A DNA stretch of 64,000 bases from Gordius sp. MW1 (GCA_964036665.1 OZ038526.1:12028001-12092000), one strand, 5' to 3'. Positions 25,993 through 38,722 are shown, numbered from the stretch's first letter. Made by a program: numbers and translations. The notes: a model not told the origin generated them from the letters alone.

Positions 25993-27116
25993 TAGTGATG
26001 TGGAAAAACCGAGAAAAATCTCGGTCTCTCGAGACGAGACGAGACGAGAATTTGAAAAATGGAGTCGAGATCGAGACGAGAATTTTGATGTCGAGACGAG
26101 ACGATACGAGATTTTCTCGGCGAGATCTCGACTTTTTATTGATCGTTAGATTTTAGTAAATTATTGTGTATTTTAATTTACATTTAAGGTATTAAGTGTA
26201 AATCAATATGTATGGAATATATTTAATATTAAAATAATTCCCAAGTGTAGTAAATATTATATATTTTTGCAAAAAAATAAAATTTGGCAATCATTTACCT
26301 AAGTATGGTTGATTTCTGTCATACATTTAAATACGTACTCTTTAATTTAAAGTTTAAAACCTTGTGTTCTTAATTCTATAATAATGCTGCTTTTATTGTT
26401 GTTTTACAACGTTTTAATTTCTGCAACTAGTTATCAATTCTGTAAATAATAATAACATCATTAAATGTCACTCGCATAAACATGCAATAAACACTATGGG
26501 CTATAACTGATGATGGTTATATTAATGGACTTAAACATTTGCCTTAAATATGTTAAGGTCTACTTTGAATCATTAGCAAAGGTTAATAAAGGGTCTAATT
26601 TTGCTCACTTATGCAACTATATCAACTATAAGCGAACTTATAATTTTCGAAGTCCATTTATAGTTGACAGACACAGTGAATTTGATACAAATATTATAAT
26701 TTGCTGGAACAATAAAATTTAATCTTTTATATTTCAAATTTATTTATAGTTTTTTTAGTCTGCACTTTTTATAGAAAATGTTATCTTTATGAGTTAATTC
26801 ATATCTTTATATTGTCAATGAGATGTCGTGTCCCGCTAAATCTTTAAAAAGTTTGTGTATTAAAGTTTTTCAAAATATAAAATTTGCCATTTGGATTTTT
26901 GAACACTTATTTATATTTTTAATAAAATAGGAGAAATTTTTATTCCGTATATATTTTTTTTTAAAAGTCGAGACGAGACGCGAATTCTCGTCGAGACGAG
27001 ACGAGACCGAGATTTTTCTAGACCGAGACGAGACGGGATCGAGATTTTCCTAATCGCTCCCGAGACGAGACGAGATTTTGTTTTCGAGACCGAGACGAGA
27101 CGAGATCGAAACACTA
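25993..27116. mobile_element. Non-autonomous hAT transposon with CGAGA-rich subterminal repeats
   Basis: Termini are TAGTGATGTGG at the left and CGAAACACTA at the right, so the inverted ends share TAGTG(A/T)T. The perfect 8-bp target duplication is diagnostic of hAT. About 150 bp at each end is packed with cgagacgagacgag / tcgagac repeats, in the same sense at both ends apart from inverted pieces such as tctcgtcgagacg. The AT-rich middle encodes no transposase. hAT transposases bind short subterminal repeats, which is the likely role of the CGAGA motifs (inference). A decayed left end of the same family is at 50816-50945. Confidence 0.9.
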
Positions 27117-27189
27117 GATAGGTCAGTTGGTTATCTTGACGCTTTTTTATTTGTGTTATGTAAAATCTAACCTTATTACATGTGCATTT

Positions 27190-28840
27190 TCTATTAATTG
27201 CTATGCAATTTTTGGGCTCGTTTTTTGTTGTCCGTCCGTCGTCCGTCGTCCACCAAATTATTAGCGCCAGCTTTGTGACCTGGAGGTCTAGAAATCAATC
27301 CCCGGAGAGGACGAATTTTTTTAATTTTTTTAAATTAAATTAATATTTTGTTCTTATTAATAACATCAATAATATGACTTTTTGACCGTCCGCTGGCTAC
27401 TGACCAATGAAAAAAATGACCATTGGCCAAATAAATCGAAATTTTATTTTATCGTCTTTGAATTGGGTATAATAGGTTAACATTGATAAATACCCTATGC
27501 CCTTTCCTACAAGGGCCTATGCCTCTACTGATATGGGTCCCTGTGCCCCTACAAAAGCCTATGCCTCTACTGATGTTGGTTCGAATCCCGGCGAACGTTC
27601 TGAATTGCTGGTTCGAATCCCGGACAGGTGAAAATTTTTATTTTTATTTAAATTAAATTAATATATTGTTCTTGTTAATACCATTGATAATATGAATTTT
27701 TGACCGTCCGCTGGCTACTGACCAATGAAAAAAATGACCATTGGCCAAATAAATCGAAATTTTATTTTTTCGTCTTTGAATTGGGTATATTAGGTTAACA
27801 TTGATAAATACCCTATGCCCTTTCCTACAAGGGCCTACGCCTCTACTAATATGGGTCCCTATGCCCCTACAAAAGCCTATGCCTTTACTAATGTGGGTCC
27901 CTGTGCCCCTACAAAAGCCTATGCCTTTACTAATGTGGGTTCGAATCCCGGAGAGGGCAAAATTTCTATTTTTTTTTAAAATTAAATTAATATATTGTTC
28001 TTGTTAATACCATTGATAATATGACTTTTTGACAGTGTTCTGGCTACTGACCAATGAAAAGATGACCATTGGCCAAAGTATAAATCTAAATGTTTTTTTT
28101 CGTTTTTGAATTGGTTAACATTGCTAAATACCCTGTGCCCTCCCCTACAAATGCCTATGCCCCTACTGATATGGGTCCCTGTGCCCCTACAAAAGCCTAT
28201 GCCTCTACTAATATGGGTTCAAATCCCGGAGAGGGCAAAATCTTTATTTTTTTTTAAATTAAATTAATATATTGTTCTTGTTAATACCATTGATTATATA
28301 ACTTTTTGACCGTCCGCTGGCTACTGACCAATGAAAAAAATCACCATTGGCCAAAGTGTGAATCAAAATTTTTTTTTCGTTTTTTTTTTCAAATTAATAT
28401 ATTGTTTTTGTTAATACCATTGATAATGTGACTTTTTGGCCGTCCGTTGGAGCGACCAATGGAAAAAATCACCATTGGCCAAAGTGTGAATTAAAATTTT
28501 TTTTTCGTTTTTTTTCAAATTAATATATTGTTTTTGTTAATACCATTGATAATGTGACTTTTTGGCCGTCCGTTGGCTAGGACCAATGGAAAAAATCACC
28601 ATTGGCCAAAGTGTGAATCAAATTTTTTTTTTTCGTTTTTTTGACTTGTATGTATTTATAGACCGTCTATTGTTACTGACCAATGGAAAAAAATGACCAT
28701 TGGCCAAATTGTTATTTGAAATTTTTTTTCGTTTTTTAATCGTCTCTTATGTATTTATATCCTTTTTGACCGTGTCCTGGCTACTAACCAATGAAAAAAT
28801 GACCATTCGCCAAATTGTTTTTAAGTATCTTTCTAATTAT
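27190..28840 (+). repeat. Repeat cluster D: CCAATGG / B-box family
   Basis: It starts with attaattgctatgcaatttt and the 'gtccgtccgtcgtccgtcg' block, then ttagcgccagctttgtgacc (tRNA-like) and ggaggtctag. At least five blocks with cgtccgctggctactgacc, ccaatgaaaaaaatgacc and gggttcgaatcccgg follow. The last four units (28380-28840) contain only the hairpin part with T-rich spacers. Confidence 0.7.
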
Positions 28841-29160
28841 CTTTTAAATTAATAATGATATTAAATCATAATTTAAATCATATGTGTATTTTTCCATAAG
28901 GCAAAAGTAAAAAAAATTTTGTTTAGAAAAAATAAAATTCGCATTTTGTCAAAAATGTAATCAAAAAAATTACATGTATATATAAACTTTTTATAACTGC
29001 TTTAAAGTCTTTGATGTAATTTAACGATAATATTTTAACCATTTTAATTGTAATCGAAAAACAGGAGGGCAATTATTATTATCACAAAGTCGATCATAGA
29101 AGCATATTTTTAATAATTGTCCATCCTTCAATTAATTATTTTATTATATTAAAGAACAAA
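28841..29160. other. AT-rich intergenic DNA
   Basis: Nothing recognisable was seen. Confidence 0.4.
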
Positions 29161-29169
29161 TTGTGAATC

Positions 29170-30284
29170 GAAATTTTTAATTGCTATGCAATTTATTTTT
29201 TTCGTTTTTGAATTGGTATATTAGGTTAACATTGATAATTACCCTATGCCCTCCCCAAGAAGGGCCTATGCCTCTACTGATATGGGCAAATCATATTTTT
29301 AGATGGTTACTAACTAAATGCATACAAAATTATGTCGTTTTGTATTTGCTATGTTTAAAAATATATGATTGTAATTAAATTTACTGCATTTCACTATACT
29401 CTTATCTTAACTCCTTCATATGTTATAAGTATTTTTATATGCCAAGGTTAAACTACAGTATTACTTTAGTATTATAAGCGCGGGGGGGGGGGGGTTTAGG
29501 GGGCGGGAGTGGAGGAGATGGGAGAGAGAGATGTGTTAGTATAATTTTTAATTTATTAATATAGGAGTGGGGGGGGTGGTATATGTAATGAACAGAAGTT
29601 ATTAATTGAGGGGGGAGGGTTGGAATTTTCTATCTGAATTTTAAATTTCCGTCGTGTTTACCACTGCGACTGTTATTATTAATATTAACTTAGAGGAACT
29701 AACCAAAAAGGTTAAGTTTAATAGCAATTAACAAAGCATTGTTAAAATTAACTTAAAATACTTAAATCTCAAGTTTGCCTCTAATTTAAAGCTTTTGCTC
29801 ACTTTCACTTATCAAGAATATCGTTTTATATTTATTTTTCTTATAATTTCCTCTTCTTTAGGGTATTTTCGTTTTTCTCATATTAACAACCTTTGACACC
29901 CATTAGTTAAAAAAACCAAAGTATGACCTTTTCCCCTAAAAAAAATTATTAATGAATAATTCAATTGGTTAACATCGATAATTACCCTATGCCCTCCCGT
30001 ACAAGGGCCTATGCCTCTACTGATATGGGTCCCTGTGCCCCTACAAAAGCCTATGCCTCTACTGATGTGGGTTTGAATCCCGGCGAGGGCAAAATTTTTA
30101 TTTTTTTTAAATTAAAGTAATATATTGTTTTTGTTAATACCCTTGAAAATACGACTTTTTAACCGTGTCCTGGCTAATGGGAAAAATGACCATTGGATAA
30201 ATTGTGAATCGAAATTTTAATTTTTTTTCTATTTGGAATTGGTTAACATTGATATTTACCCTATGCCCGTCAGTCCAATTATTT
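29170..30284 (+). repeat. Repeat cluster E: scattered CCAATGG / B-box units
   Basis: A partial unit lies at 29170-29290, followed by AT-rich DNA with G runs (29479, 29570). A fuller unit at about 29960-30270 includes gtgggtttgaatcccggcg, a decayed B box. Confidence 0.6.
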
Positions 30285-30450
30285 TGCATTTAATACCCCC
30301 CTATAGGCGTTCTCGCCCCTTCCCACCTTTCTCGCCCATAAATTGCATAGCAAATATGATACATTTATACGGAGTATAGATGAGTTTGTTTCCCCTTCCC
30401 TTCCCCCCTCCTCCTTCCCACGAGGGCCGAAGGCGCGAGTTTTATATTAT
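30285..30450 (-). repeat. CUUCGG-hairpin repeat, copy 4
   Basis: On the minus strand it opens with ctcgcgccttcggccctcg. The first stem position is mutated (gcgcc for gggcc). The rest of the block order matches the other four copies. Confidence 0.65.
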
Positions 30451-31285
30451 CTTTTTAATGATTTGAGTTGGCAAACACAGTGAAAACGTAAGGGATCTTC
30501 TATCCTTGAATTGGACAATGACTTGCCACTAGCCCCGGGCATTTTAAAATTGTTTGAAATTTCCTTAGTTTTAAACTTTAATTTGTCAAAGAAATATTAA
30601 TTTTTTCCCTCCGAAGAATATGAAAAAAAAATATTTTTTCTATGGTAAAAATAGAGCTTAAAAATACGTTCCAACAAAATTTGGAAAAACTAATTTTCAG
30701 ATTTTTAAAAACGATTTAATTTATGAGTTTTTAGCACTCGGTCACCCCTATCTTTAATGTAATCAATCGTGTTTTAACTGCTGATCCAAGTTGCTTGCAA
30801 AAAAACGTTATTACTTTTTTGTTTGCTCTCACTAATTTAAATTGTAACATCACATGATTACCTCTAAAAATTTGGTATTTCACATTTATGATGCGATTTT
30901 TTGTACCCTAATGATGCCCAAATAGACCGAAATTCGTGTAGTTGTTATAAAAAAATAGTCGATCTGATCTTCTTGCAAAAATGATATACAAATTTTGAAA
31001 TTAACGTTTTTACAAGATATATCTCATGGTCAGGTAAAATTAACATAATAAATTGGGAATAATTATAGCTCCCTTTAAATACATAATAAAAATATATGTT
31101 CACTATATTTTAAACTGCCACATATTGTGACAACTAAGATCGCAAATCATAATCTTCATAAAATTAATTTGTTAATTAAAAATTGGTAAAAATGAGACCC
31201 ATGTCCTCCCAAAATATAATTCCCATTGTTTAATATGTATTTCCCACCCATCAGTTGCCTAGATTACCCTGTTACCTACATTTGG
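30451..31285. other. AT-rich intergenic DNA
   Basis: No gene or repeat was recognised. Confidence 0.5.
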
Positions 31286-31289
31286 TGAA

Positions 31290-34200
31290 TCTTCTCATTC
31301 TTTATCATTTATTTGGTCCCACAGTCGTGGAGTTTGTTTTTATAATCTTGACCGGGTGAGTGCCATGTCTTGGCTAATATCTTTAGTTTTCATTACTTAA
31401 TCAACATGCCCTTTCCACGTGACACGGGGTCGTCCTTTTCCTCTCTTCCCCGGTACCTCCATGTCCAGTACTTTTCGATTTGGGTCATTCGTGTCCCTTC
31501 TTAGTATATGCCCATACCACCTTAGCCAATTTTCGTTAATCATGTCCGCCATATGTTGAATACCCATTTTTGTCATGAAAAAGTCATTCGCCCTATCGAG
31601 CTTAGTATACCCAAGCTCCACAGTATCATTCTCATCTCTGTGGCTTGTAATAGCTTTCCTTTCGTGGTGTTTAATGCTCGTGTTTCACTTCAATAGGGTA
31701 ACATCGTTCTTACGATGAATTTGTAAGCTTGTTCTTCGATCATATCGGCATTTTCTTGTCGCACATTACACCGGATATACTTCGCTATTTAAGCCATGCT
31801 CTTTTGAATCCGGGCATTGACTTCTGTTGGGCAACCTCCCTCTTAATATAGGATCGAGCCGAGGTATGTAAACCTGTCTACTTTTGGGTGCTTTAGATGG
31901 TCATCCAGAGATGGGCTGCCTGTAACATTCATTTCCATGTATAAGGGAGACCGGGGCTATCGTAGCTATAAAAAATTTAAGCACCCTAGACAAAAATGTT
32001 TAGTATTTTAAAATAATTTTTTCATAAAAATGCTTTTAGTCATAAATTCTATGTTAGAAATTTTTTTACACTAAAACAATCCTTGTTTTAAATTCCAAAG
32101 AGGTTTGAAAAAAACGCATTTTCTAGAAATCAAAAAAATGCCCGGGGTTATACACCCATAAGCGGTGTTATAATACCCTTAGTATTTTATTGTTACTTTA
32201 TTTGTGAAAACTCTCAACTCCTGTTAAAACAACTATAAATTAGCATAAATCTCACATATACTTATTGTATACATTGTTTTATATTATTAACAAATATTTT
32301 ACACATAAAAATATCATGATTGTAACAAGATCGACGGGCTTATATTGAGCAACCTTGCTTGTAAATCAATCTTCATGCTGATGTTAAATATATAGCTTTG
32401 CATGCAATGCAACAATTTTTATTTATTTTATTATTTTTATAGCAACTTCGGTTTTTTTGGATAATTTTTATAGGGGGAGAAGCAAAGTTTATTTGGCTAA
32501 TCCTTTAACTAAATTTTGTTTCTTTGCTTAGTAAACTGGATTTTTCTTTTCATTGGCCAAAGCAAAAATTAAATAAAAGGTGGGGGGGGGCAAAAAGTCC
32601 GCATATGATTTAATATGAGTGGGTGCAATGAGGGTTTTAAAAACTTAACCACAAATTTATAAAATATATAAGAACTTCTAAAAAAAAATTTTTTTTTGTG
32701 GGGGGGGCAGCTGCCCCCTGCCTAACCCATTTTTATCTTCATAATAATGCCCATGATTCGTTTTGCACTTATAAAATTGCTCTATTTTGAATATAAGAAT
32801 GAATAAGAGGGTAATTATAGCCCTGGTTTCAATAGCTCCATGGTTAAAATATTTCTTTGGGGATTTTTATGACAGAGTTATTTGCAACAAAACTGTTTAT
32901 TCCTAGCAATTTATTATGCAAAAATTCACACTCAATCACCTAAAACTTGTTCGGGTTCTAATAAACTGATAGTTAAAAAGTTATTAACGAAAAAGATAAA
33001 TTAAAAAAAGAGCTTTAAGCCCCAAAAAACCTTATTTTCTATCTAATTTTTTCCCTGAATTTTTTTTTTTAATTTTTATGCCTGAAATGCCCCTTTATAA
33101 AGTACATTTTGTATTTAAATTTGACTGGGTAAAAATTAATACCACGGAAATTAATCGAGAAGATATGTATAGCCCCAAGAGACGTATACCCCCGGTCTCC
33201 CCAACCGTTTTTCGATCGTTGACCTTTAAACCATATCCAGCTAAGCACTTTGACTTCGGCTTTTTCGAATACTTTCTCCTTTGTTTCTTCGCATAGTACT
33301 ATATCAATGGCGTATAGCATACACCATGGTGATGGCTTTTGAATGTCTCTCGTTATCGTGTCAATAATTATATTAATTAAAAGGGGACTTAAAGCAGATC
33401 CTTGGTGTAATCCAATTTTAGCCCGAAAAGGCTTAGAGTCTCCAACTGTCGTCCTAACGCAAGAATTTGAGGCTTCATAAATATTTTTCATGAGCATATG
33501 CGTCAGGGAATTTTGTTTTCTCAGGCACCACCATTATTATAACGCGAGGGACCGTGTCATCTCCAAGTCGATAAAGACCATATGCAAGTCTCTTCTCTTT
33601 TCACCATATATATCCATCATTTGTCTTAGTGCGAATGGATCGATTGTAGATTTGCCGGCCACAAAACCGAATTGGTAAGCCAATATTTCCACCTCGATTT
33701 TCAGCCTTGTTACTAAGATCCTTTCCATAAGCTTAAAGAAGTGGCAAGTTAGCTTGATACCTCTGTGATTGCCCCATTCCTGATGGTCTCCTTTGCCATT
33801 AATTAAGGGTATATCGTGCTTGCTCTCCATTGATTAGGATTTCGCTCTTCTAACAATATCTTGTTAAGGTTCGTCATGGTGGTTACTCCTTCACACATCC
33901 GAGCAATGCTTCCATGGGTATTCCATCTGGGTTATTAGCTTTTCCCTTTTGCATCTTCTTCATTTGTGTCCTACATCCTCCTGAAAGAGCTCGACCATAA
34001 TTATGGTTGGCTGAATATCGGGAAGAGAATCTTTGTCATTTGCAATATTCATAAGTTTCTTAAAATATCCTTTCCACCTTTCCATCACTTTCTCGGGTTG
34101 AATAAGGTTTGACCCTTCTCTTATTTGACTATTTTAAGAACTCCGACATCACGACTTTTCTTCCCCCTTTGACCAATTTTTACATAAGCCTATCGCCCCC

Positions 34201-34745
34201 TTTATGATCCAGTTTGTTTGCCGTCTCGGTATACACAACATTCTTCGCTATTGCAACGGCATTTTTTGCGGCTCTCTTTGCGTCCCTATACTCTTGATAA
34301 TCCTCCGACTTTTTTGATTGATGCCATCGTCTATATGGATTTTTATTTCTGTCAATGAATCCCTAACCGATTGATCCCACCAACATAGTTCTATATTAAT
34401 AGCTTTGTCTCTTTGGTCTGTCCTAGAATCCAATTCCCTGTTTCCTTTATGTCCTTAGTTATTGTCTCCCAATCGTCGTCCACCTCCCTTTGCAACTTCC
34501 TTGCACTCGTCGAGGCTTTCTAATGGTATTTTCCGTTCGCCGACGTACCCTTTAGCCTTTCGTATCGAATTCAATGTTTATAGCCTTTCTTCTTTCGGTA
34601 AATGTTTTTCTTTCAATATCCACAACAAGGGGACGATGTTGCTTGGCAGTTTCTTCTCCCTGTTGCAATCCTTATTAATCCATGAGCTTTCGCCGTAAGC
34701 AGATAGTCAATTGGACTAAACTGCTTCCCACTTCTATTAGTCACA
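31290..34745 (-). pseudogene. RTE-type non-LTR retrotransposon, copy 2, split by a TIR element
   Basis: Reading on the minus strand from 34745, the end of the endonuclease is followed by the middle region, the RT domain and the C-terminal zinc-free tail ending near 31290. RT pieces include VAGKSTIDPFALRQMMDIYG and TTVGDSKPFRAKIGLHQGSA, followed by LSPLLINIIIDT. The catalytic box reads YAIDIVL instead of the expected Y-A-D-D, so a catalytic aspartate is lost. Stops and frameshifts are frequent. A 1258-bp DNA element (31945-33202) interrupts it; the two RTE halves are continuous when compared with the copy ending at 62988. Confidence 0.85.
31945..33202. mobile_element. 1.26-kb TIR DNA element (GGGAGACCGGGG ends) inside RTE copy 2
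   Basis: The left end is gggagaccggggctatcg. The right end reads, reversed, ggggagaccgggggtatacg. The inverted ends therefore share GGGAGACCGGGG-nTAT. RTE sequence resumes exactly on both sides (atacatgga to the left, aaccgtttttcgatcg to the right on the plus strand), which fixes the borders to within a few bases. The interior is AT-rich with no transposase frame. The target duplication is too short to define (TT or TTA). The superfamily is unknown to me. Confidence 0.75.
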
Positions 34746-36060
34746 TTCGGGAGGATGAAGTTAGGACACAAATGAACAATGGCCCAGAAAGAATACCTAT
34801 GGAAACATTGCTCGGATGCCGAGAAGAATGAGTTACTTCCATGACAAACATATCTGACAAGATATTGGTAGAAGTGTGAATTCCTGATCAGAGGGAAGCA
34901 AGCTCGATTATACCCGTATTTAAAGGGAAAGGAGACCTTCAAGACTGTGGCAATTACAAAGGTATCTAGCTAACTTGCCACTCCTTGAGGCTTACGGAAA
35001 GGATCTTAGTAACAAGGCTGAAAAACGAGGTAGATCGGCTAACCTATTCGAATTGTGGCCGGCAAATTTACAATCGACCCAAGCTCTAAGACAAATGATG
35101 GATAAATATGATGAAAAGAGACCTACATATGGTCTTTATAGACTTGGAGAAAGCATATGACGCAGTCGCTTGCGATTTAATATGCTGGTGCCTGAGAAAA
35201 CAAAATATCCCTTACGCATAGTCTTATGAAAAATCAAATTATTGCGTGAGGATGACAGTTGGAGACTCTAAACCTTTTCGGGTTGAAAGTGGAAGCAGAT
35301 CAAGGATTTTAATATAATTATTAACACAATAACCAGAGACATTCAAAAGCCATCGCTATGGTATATGCTAAATGCCGATGACATAGTAGTATGCAAAGAG
35401 AAAGTATTCGAATAAACTGAAAAGTGGACAAAGCGCTAAGCTGGATTTACAGGCAGGTCATTGTTAGATGTCCATCTAAAGTACCCAAAAGTAGACAGGT
35501 TTACATCCTCGGCTCGATGCTATATGAAGAGGCAGGTTGCGTAACAGAAGTCAATGCCCGGATCCAAAAAGGATGGCTCAAATAGCGGAGTATATCCGGT
35601 GTAATGTGCGACAAGAAAATGCCGATATGATCGAAGAACAAGCTTACAATTCATCGTAAGACCGGTGTTACTTTATGGAAGTGAAACATGGGCATTAAAC
35701 ACCACGAAAGAAAAGATAGTACAAGCCACGGAGATGACGATGATACGGTGAAGTTTGGGCTATACTAAGCTCGATATGACGAATGACATGACAAAAATGG
35801 GTATTCAACTTATGGCCTGCATGATTAACGAAAATCGGCTAAGGTGGTATGGGCATATCCTAAGAAAGGAGAGAATGATGTAAATCGATAAGTACTGGAT
35901 ATGACGTACCGGGGAGGAAAGGAAGAAAACAACCTCGTGTCACGTGGAAAGAGTAAGTCGATAAAGTTATGAAAACAAAAGAGAATAGTCAAGACATGGC
36001 ACTTACCCGATCAAGATAAAAAAAAACCATTAAAATACCAAATAATTGATAAAGAAGAAA
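34745..36060 (+). pseudogene. RTE-type non-LTR retrotransposon, copy 3 (5'-truncated)
   Basis: It begins in the linker before RT (gaggatgaagttaggacac) and runs to the family's 3' end (accaaataattgataaagaag). The RT catalytic region encodes NADDIVVC, with both aspartates kept, but stops and deletions elsewhere make it non-functional. It abuts copy 2 head to head at about 34745. 5' truncation is typical of target-primed insertion. Confidence 0.82.
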
Positions 36061-36560
36061 ACTAAGTATGTTATTACGTCAAATATTTCTTGAATTTTAA
36101 ATAGAGCTATTTTTTAAGAACACCGAGCTAGAAGAACGATAAAATATTTCTGACCTTAGAGTTATGTTATATTCCATCAGGCAAAATCTAACAATGAAAA
36201 TTATTTAATACAACACGAACTACACGGATCACTGATATTAGTTTACCTTAAACGTGTTTAAACTGTATTCGTCGTCAGTATATTGTTTATTCTAAATTAA
36301 TGAAACAACAATAGGGCTATTAGTTATTTGTGAGATAAGATTTTGTTTCTATTATACCATTTTCTATAACTTTTCCAACTCTTCAGCGCTCGATGTTCAT
36401 ATGAGTATAAAATTGCACTCAAATGGAGGCTTAGGTTATTTAACCTTCAATGCTTTAATTATCTGTTATTAGTCTACTGGTCAAGGTCATTTTTTAAAAT
36501 TGTTCTACCGACCAATCCGAAGCACGGAGGGGCAACGACTAGGTATTAAGGCTTTAATTC
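36061..36560. other. AT-rich intergenic DNA
   Basis: No supported feature was found. Confidence 0.4.
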
Positions 36561-36564
36561 ACTT

Positions 36565-37257
36565 GAGTTGTTGAATTGGTCGCGTTAGCAATGCTCACAA
36601 TGTACTTTGCCCGAGCACGCACACTGATTTGTTTATAATGCGCGTTAGCACAATGCTTGCTGTTCGGAGCACTAGGCAGACCAGTAGCATATAAAATCAT
36701 TCGAGCGGCAAGTCGAAACAGCATAATCTGTTCAAGCAATGAGCAATTGCCTGAGAATAAAGAAGATTTATTAGAAGTAACTGCTACGAATTATTAACTT
36801 TAATAATTTGCTAATATTATATATCATAAATAAAGAATTTTGTCCCTTTCCCTTTATTTTGTCCCCCTTCTTCCACTATCTCCTTCCCCCAGAAGGGGGG
36901 GGGGCTAAATTTCCCTCTGGGAGGGAGGAGAGCGTAAAAAGGGGGGGGGGAAGGGTGGAAGAAGGGGCAGAAAAAAGGGAGGGGGGGCAAAGTTCTTAAT
37001 TTTTTTATGATATGTAATATGAGCAAATTTTTAAAGTTACTAATTCGTAGCAATTGCTTCTAATAGATCTGCTATTTGCTTGAGTTTCGGCTTAATGCTT
37101 GAACAGATTTAGCTATCTCAACTAGCCGCTTGAGCATTTTTATATACTAGTGTTCTGCCTAGTTCACTGAACAGCAAGCACAGATTGTGCTAACGCGCGT
37201 ATTAAACTAAGTTTGCTCGCGTCTGGAGTTTTAGCGGGTTAGCAATTTAACAACTCT
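36565..37257. mobile_element. About 0.69-kb palindromic element
   Basis: Inverted pairs run from the ends to the centre: gagttgttgaattgg with gcaatttaacaactc, gcgcgttagcacaatgcttg with caagcacagattgtgctaac plus gcgcg, aatctgttcaagcaatgag with gcttgaacagattt, ctacgaattattaacttta with its partner at about 37035-37050, and a G/C-run centre at about 36890-36970. Arms are diverged by roughly 15-20% by eye. There is no coding region, and the target duplication is not resolved. Confidence 0.65.
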
Positions 37258-38380
37258 TTATTTAAAATCATTAAACAATAGACATGCACGTCTAACAACT
37301 TTTTGATATTTAGCTAAAAAGAACAATGTAAAACATATAATATTTCTTATTCAACATTACTACAGCATAAAAATCACAACATTTTAAAAGGGTTGCATTA
37401 AAATATTTACATCAAAAGATCCCATCTCAAAATGTTTAATTATCCTGGTTGAAATATGGGAAACATTAAGTGCAAAAGAGCGCAAAAAATTTTACTGTTT
37501 AAAATTTTCCTGAGGTATCTCATTCGCACAGTGCTAAGTAGGATGTTTGACAACTTTGGATACTATCTTTATTCAGAGGCACGCACCAATTTAATGTGCT
37601 TTTATAATACAAAATTTCACCTATACTAAATATTAGTTTATGTGCTGCATCGTACTGATTATAAAGTAAAAAACGAAATATTTTCGTTTATGTAATCAAA
37701 TTAGTTCCGAAAACTTATTCATTTAACGTCTACAAGAATTAAAAACCTCACCTTAAAATAATGGATTACTTAATGACACTTTATTATATAATTCCACATA
37801 AAAATGCGTGAATTGAGTTTACCGTGGGCATTATTTGAAATAGTACAATGAATTTGTAAACATATTATAAGGTGATGCAACACATTAAATAAACTTTTTT
37901 TCTTAATCATAAAAACATTTACAATCAATTTGTGAATATTACCACTGCATTCTTATAATATATAAACATCCAGCGTGTTATGCTATAAAAATATGGACGT
38001 GTTAATTGAAAACGATTTACAATTTGCGTCAAATATTAAGGTAAGGACAATGAGAAACTGACTTTAGTGCGCCGAGTGTTGAGAGAATGCTTGTAGGTAA
38101 ACGGATGGATGAATATCGCATGCGCACGGATTTGCGCAAAACTAAGGTAACGGGTATCATCGGGCCATGTAGGTGCTAATTAATTGAAAGGCCACTTCGG
38201 TGAAAACGAGTCTGGGGATACAAATAAAAGATAGCGTTAAATCGGCATAGGCAACGATGCTGACTTTAATGAATATAAAGGAATGCACCCGGGATTGCAT
38301 TGTTACAGAGGTATGGGCAAATTAAAATACATTTATTTGATTGTGAGAACGAAAAAATTGGTAGAAACGGAGGTGTCTTT
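37258..38380. other. AT-rich intergenic DNA
   Basis: No exon or repeat could be supported. It lies downstream of the candidate terminal exon at 38381. Confidence 0.4.
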
Positions 38381-38722
38381 TCAATCAAAATCTAAATCCA
38401 TCATTTTGCTCGATGTGCCGGGTTTGGGCCTTTTGCTTTGATTTTGTGAGGGGGAGTCAGAATATCGCGGCGTCTGCGAAATTCCCGGTTTATTTTTCGA
38501 ACTTAAATCAGTATCTACTAATGCTCGGTTTTCGTTGGATAAATTTTTATTGGGGCCAAGGGTGGTTGACACATGATCAGGATGGGTGATGACGGGAGTT
38601 GACTTAGAATGTTCTTGTTCGTGCGGGGTCAAGTTGGACAGGTTAGTAAGGTTAGTGGTCCCGAGATTGTTTAAGTTACCCAATGATTCACTACTAGTCA
38701 AAGTCGTATTAGGTTCACTCGT
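38381..38722 (-). CDS. Candidate 3' terminal exon, unknown protein
   Basis: A possible splice acceptor (tcctttaag) lies just above 38722 on the minus strand, and an in-frame TAA sits immediately upstream of it. The open frame runs about 113 residues to a stop at 38381 and has no ATG near its beginning, so if real it is the last exon of a longer gene. The product is Ser/Thr/Asn/Pro-rich and probably disordered (LGNLNNLGTTNLTNLSNL, later KRPKPGTSSKMMDLDFD at the C-terminus). The acidic aromatic tail after a basic stretch looks like a protein-binding peptide. Base composition is less AT-rich than its surroundings, which favours coding. No family is recognised. Upstream exons would lie right of the Helitron at 38908. 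Confidence 0.4.
   Translation of the reverse strand, partial: TSEPNTTLTSSESLGNLNNLGTTNLTNLSNLTPHEQEHSKSTPVITHPDHVSTTLGPNKNLSNENRALVDTDLSSKNKPGISQTPRYSDSPSQNQSKRPKPGTSSKMMDLDFD

Noticed and set aside
36808-37053. Gly/Pro-rich frames on both strands
   Set aside because: They fall in the G/C-run centre of a palindromic element.
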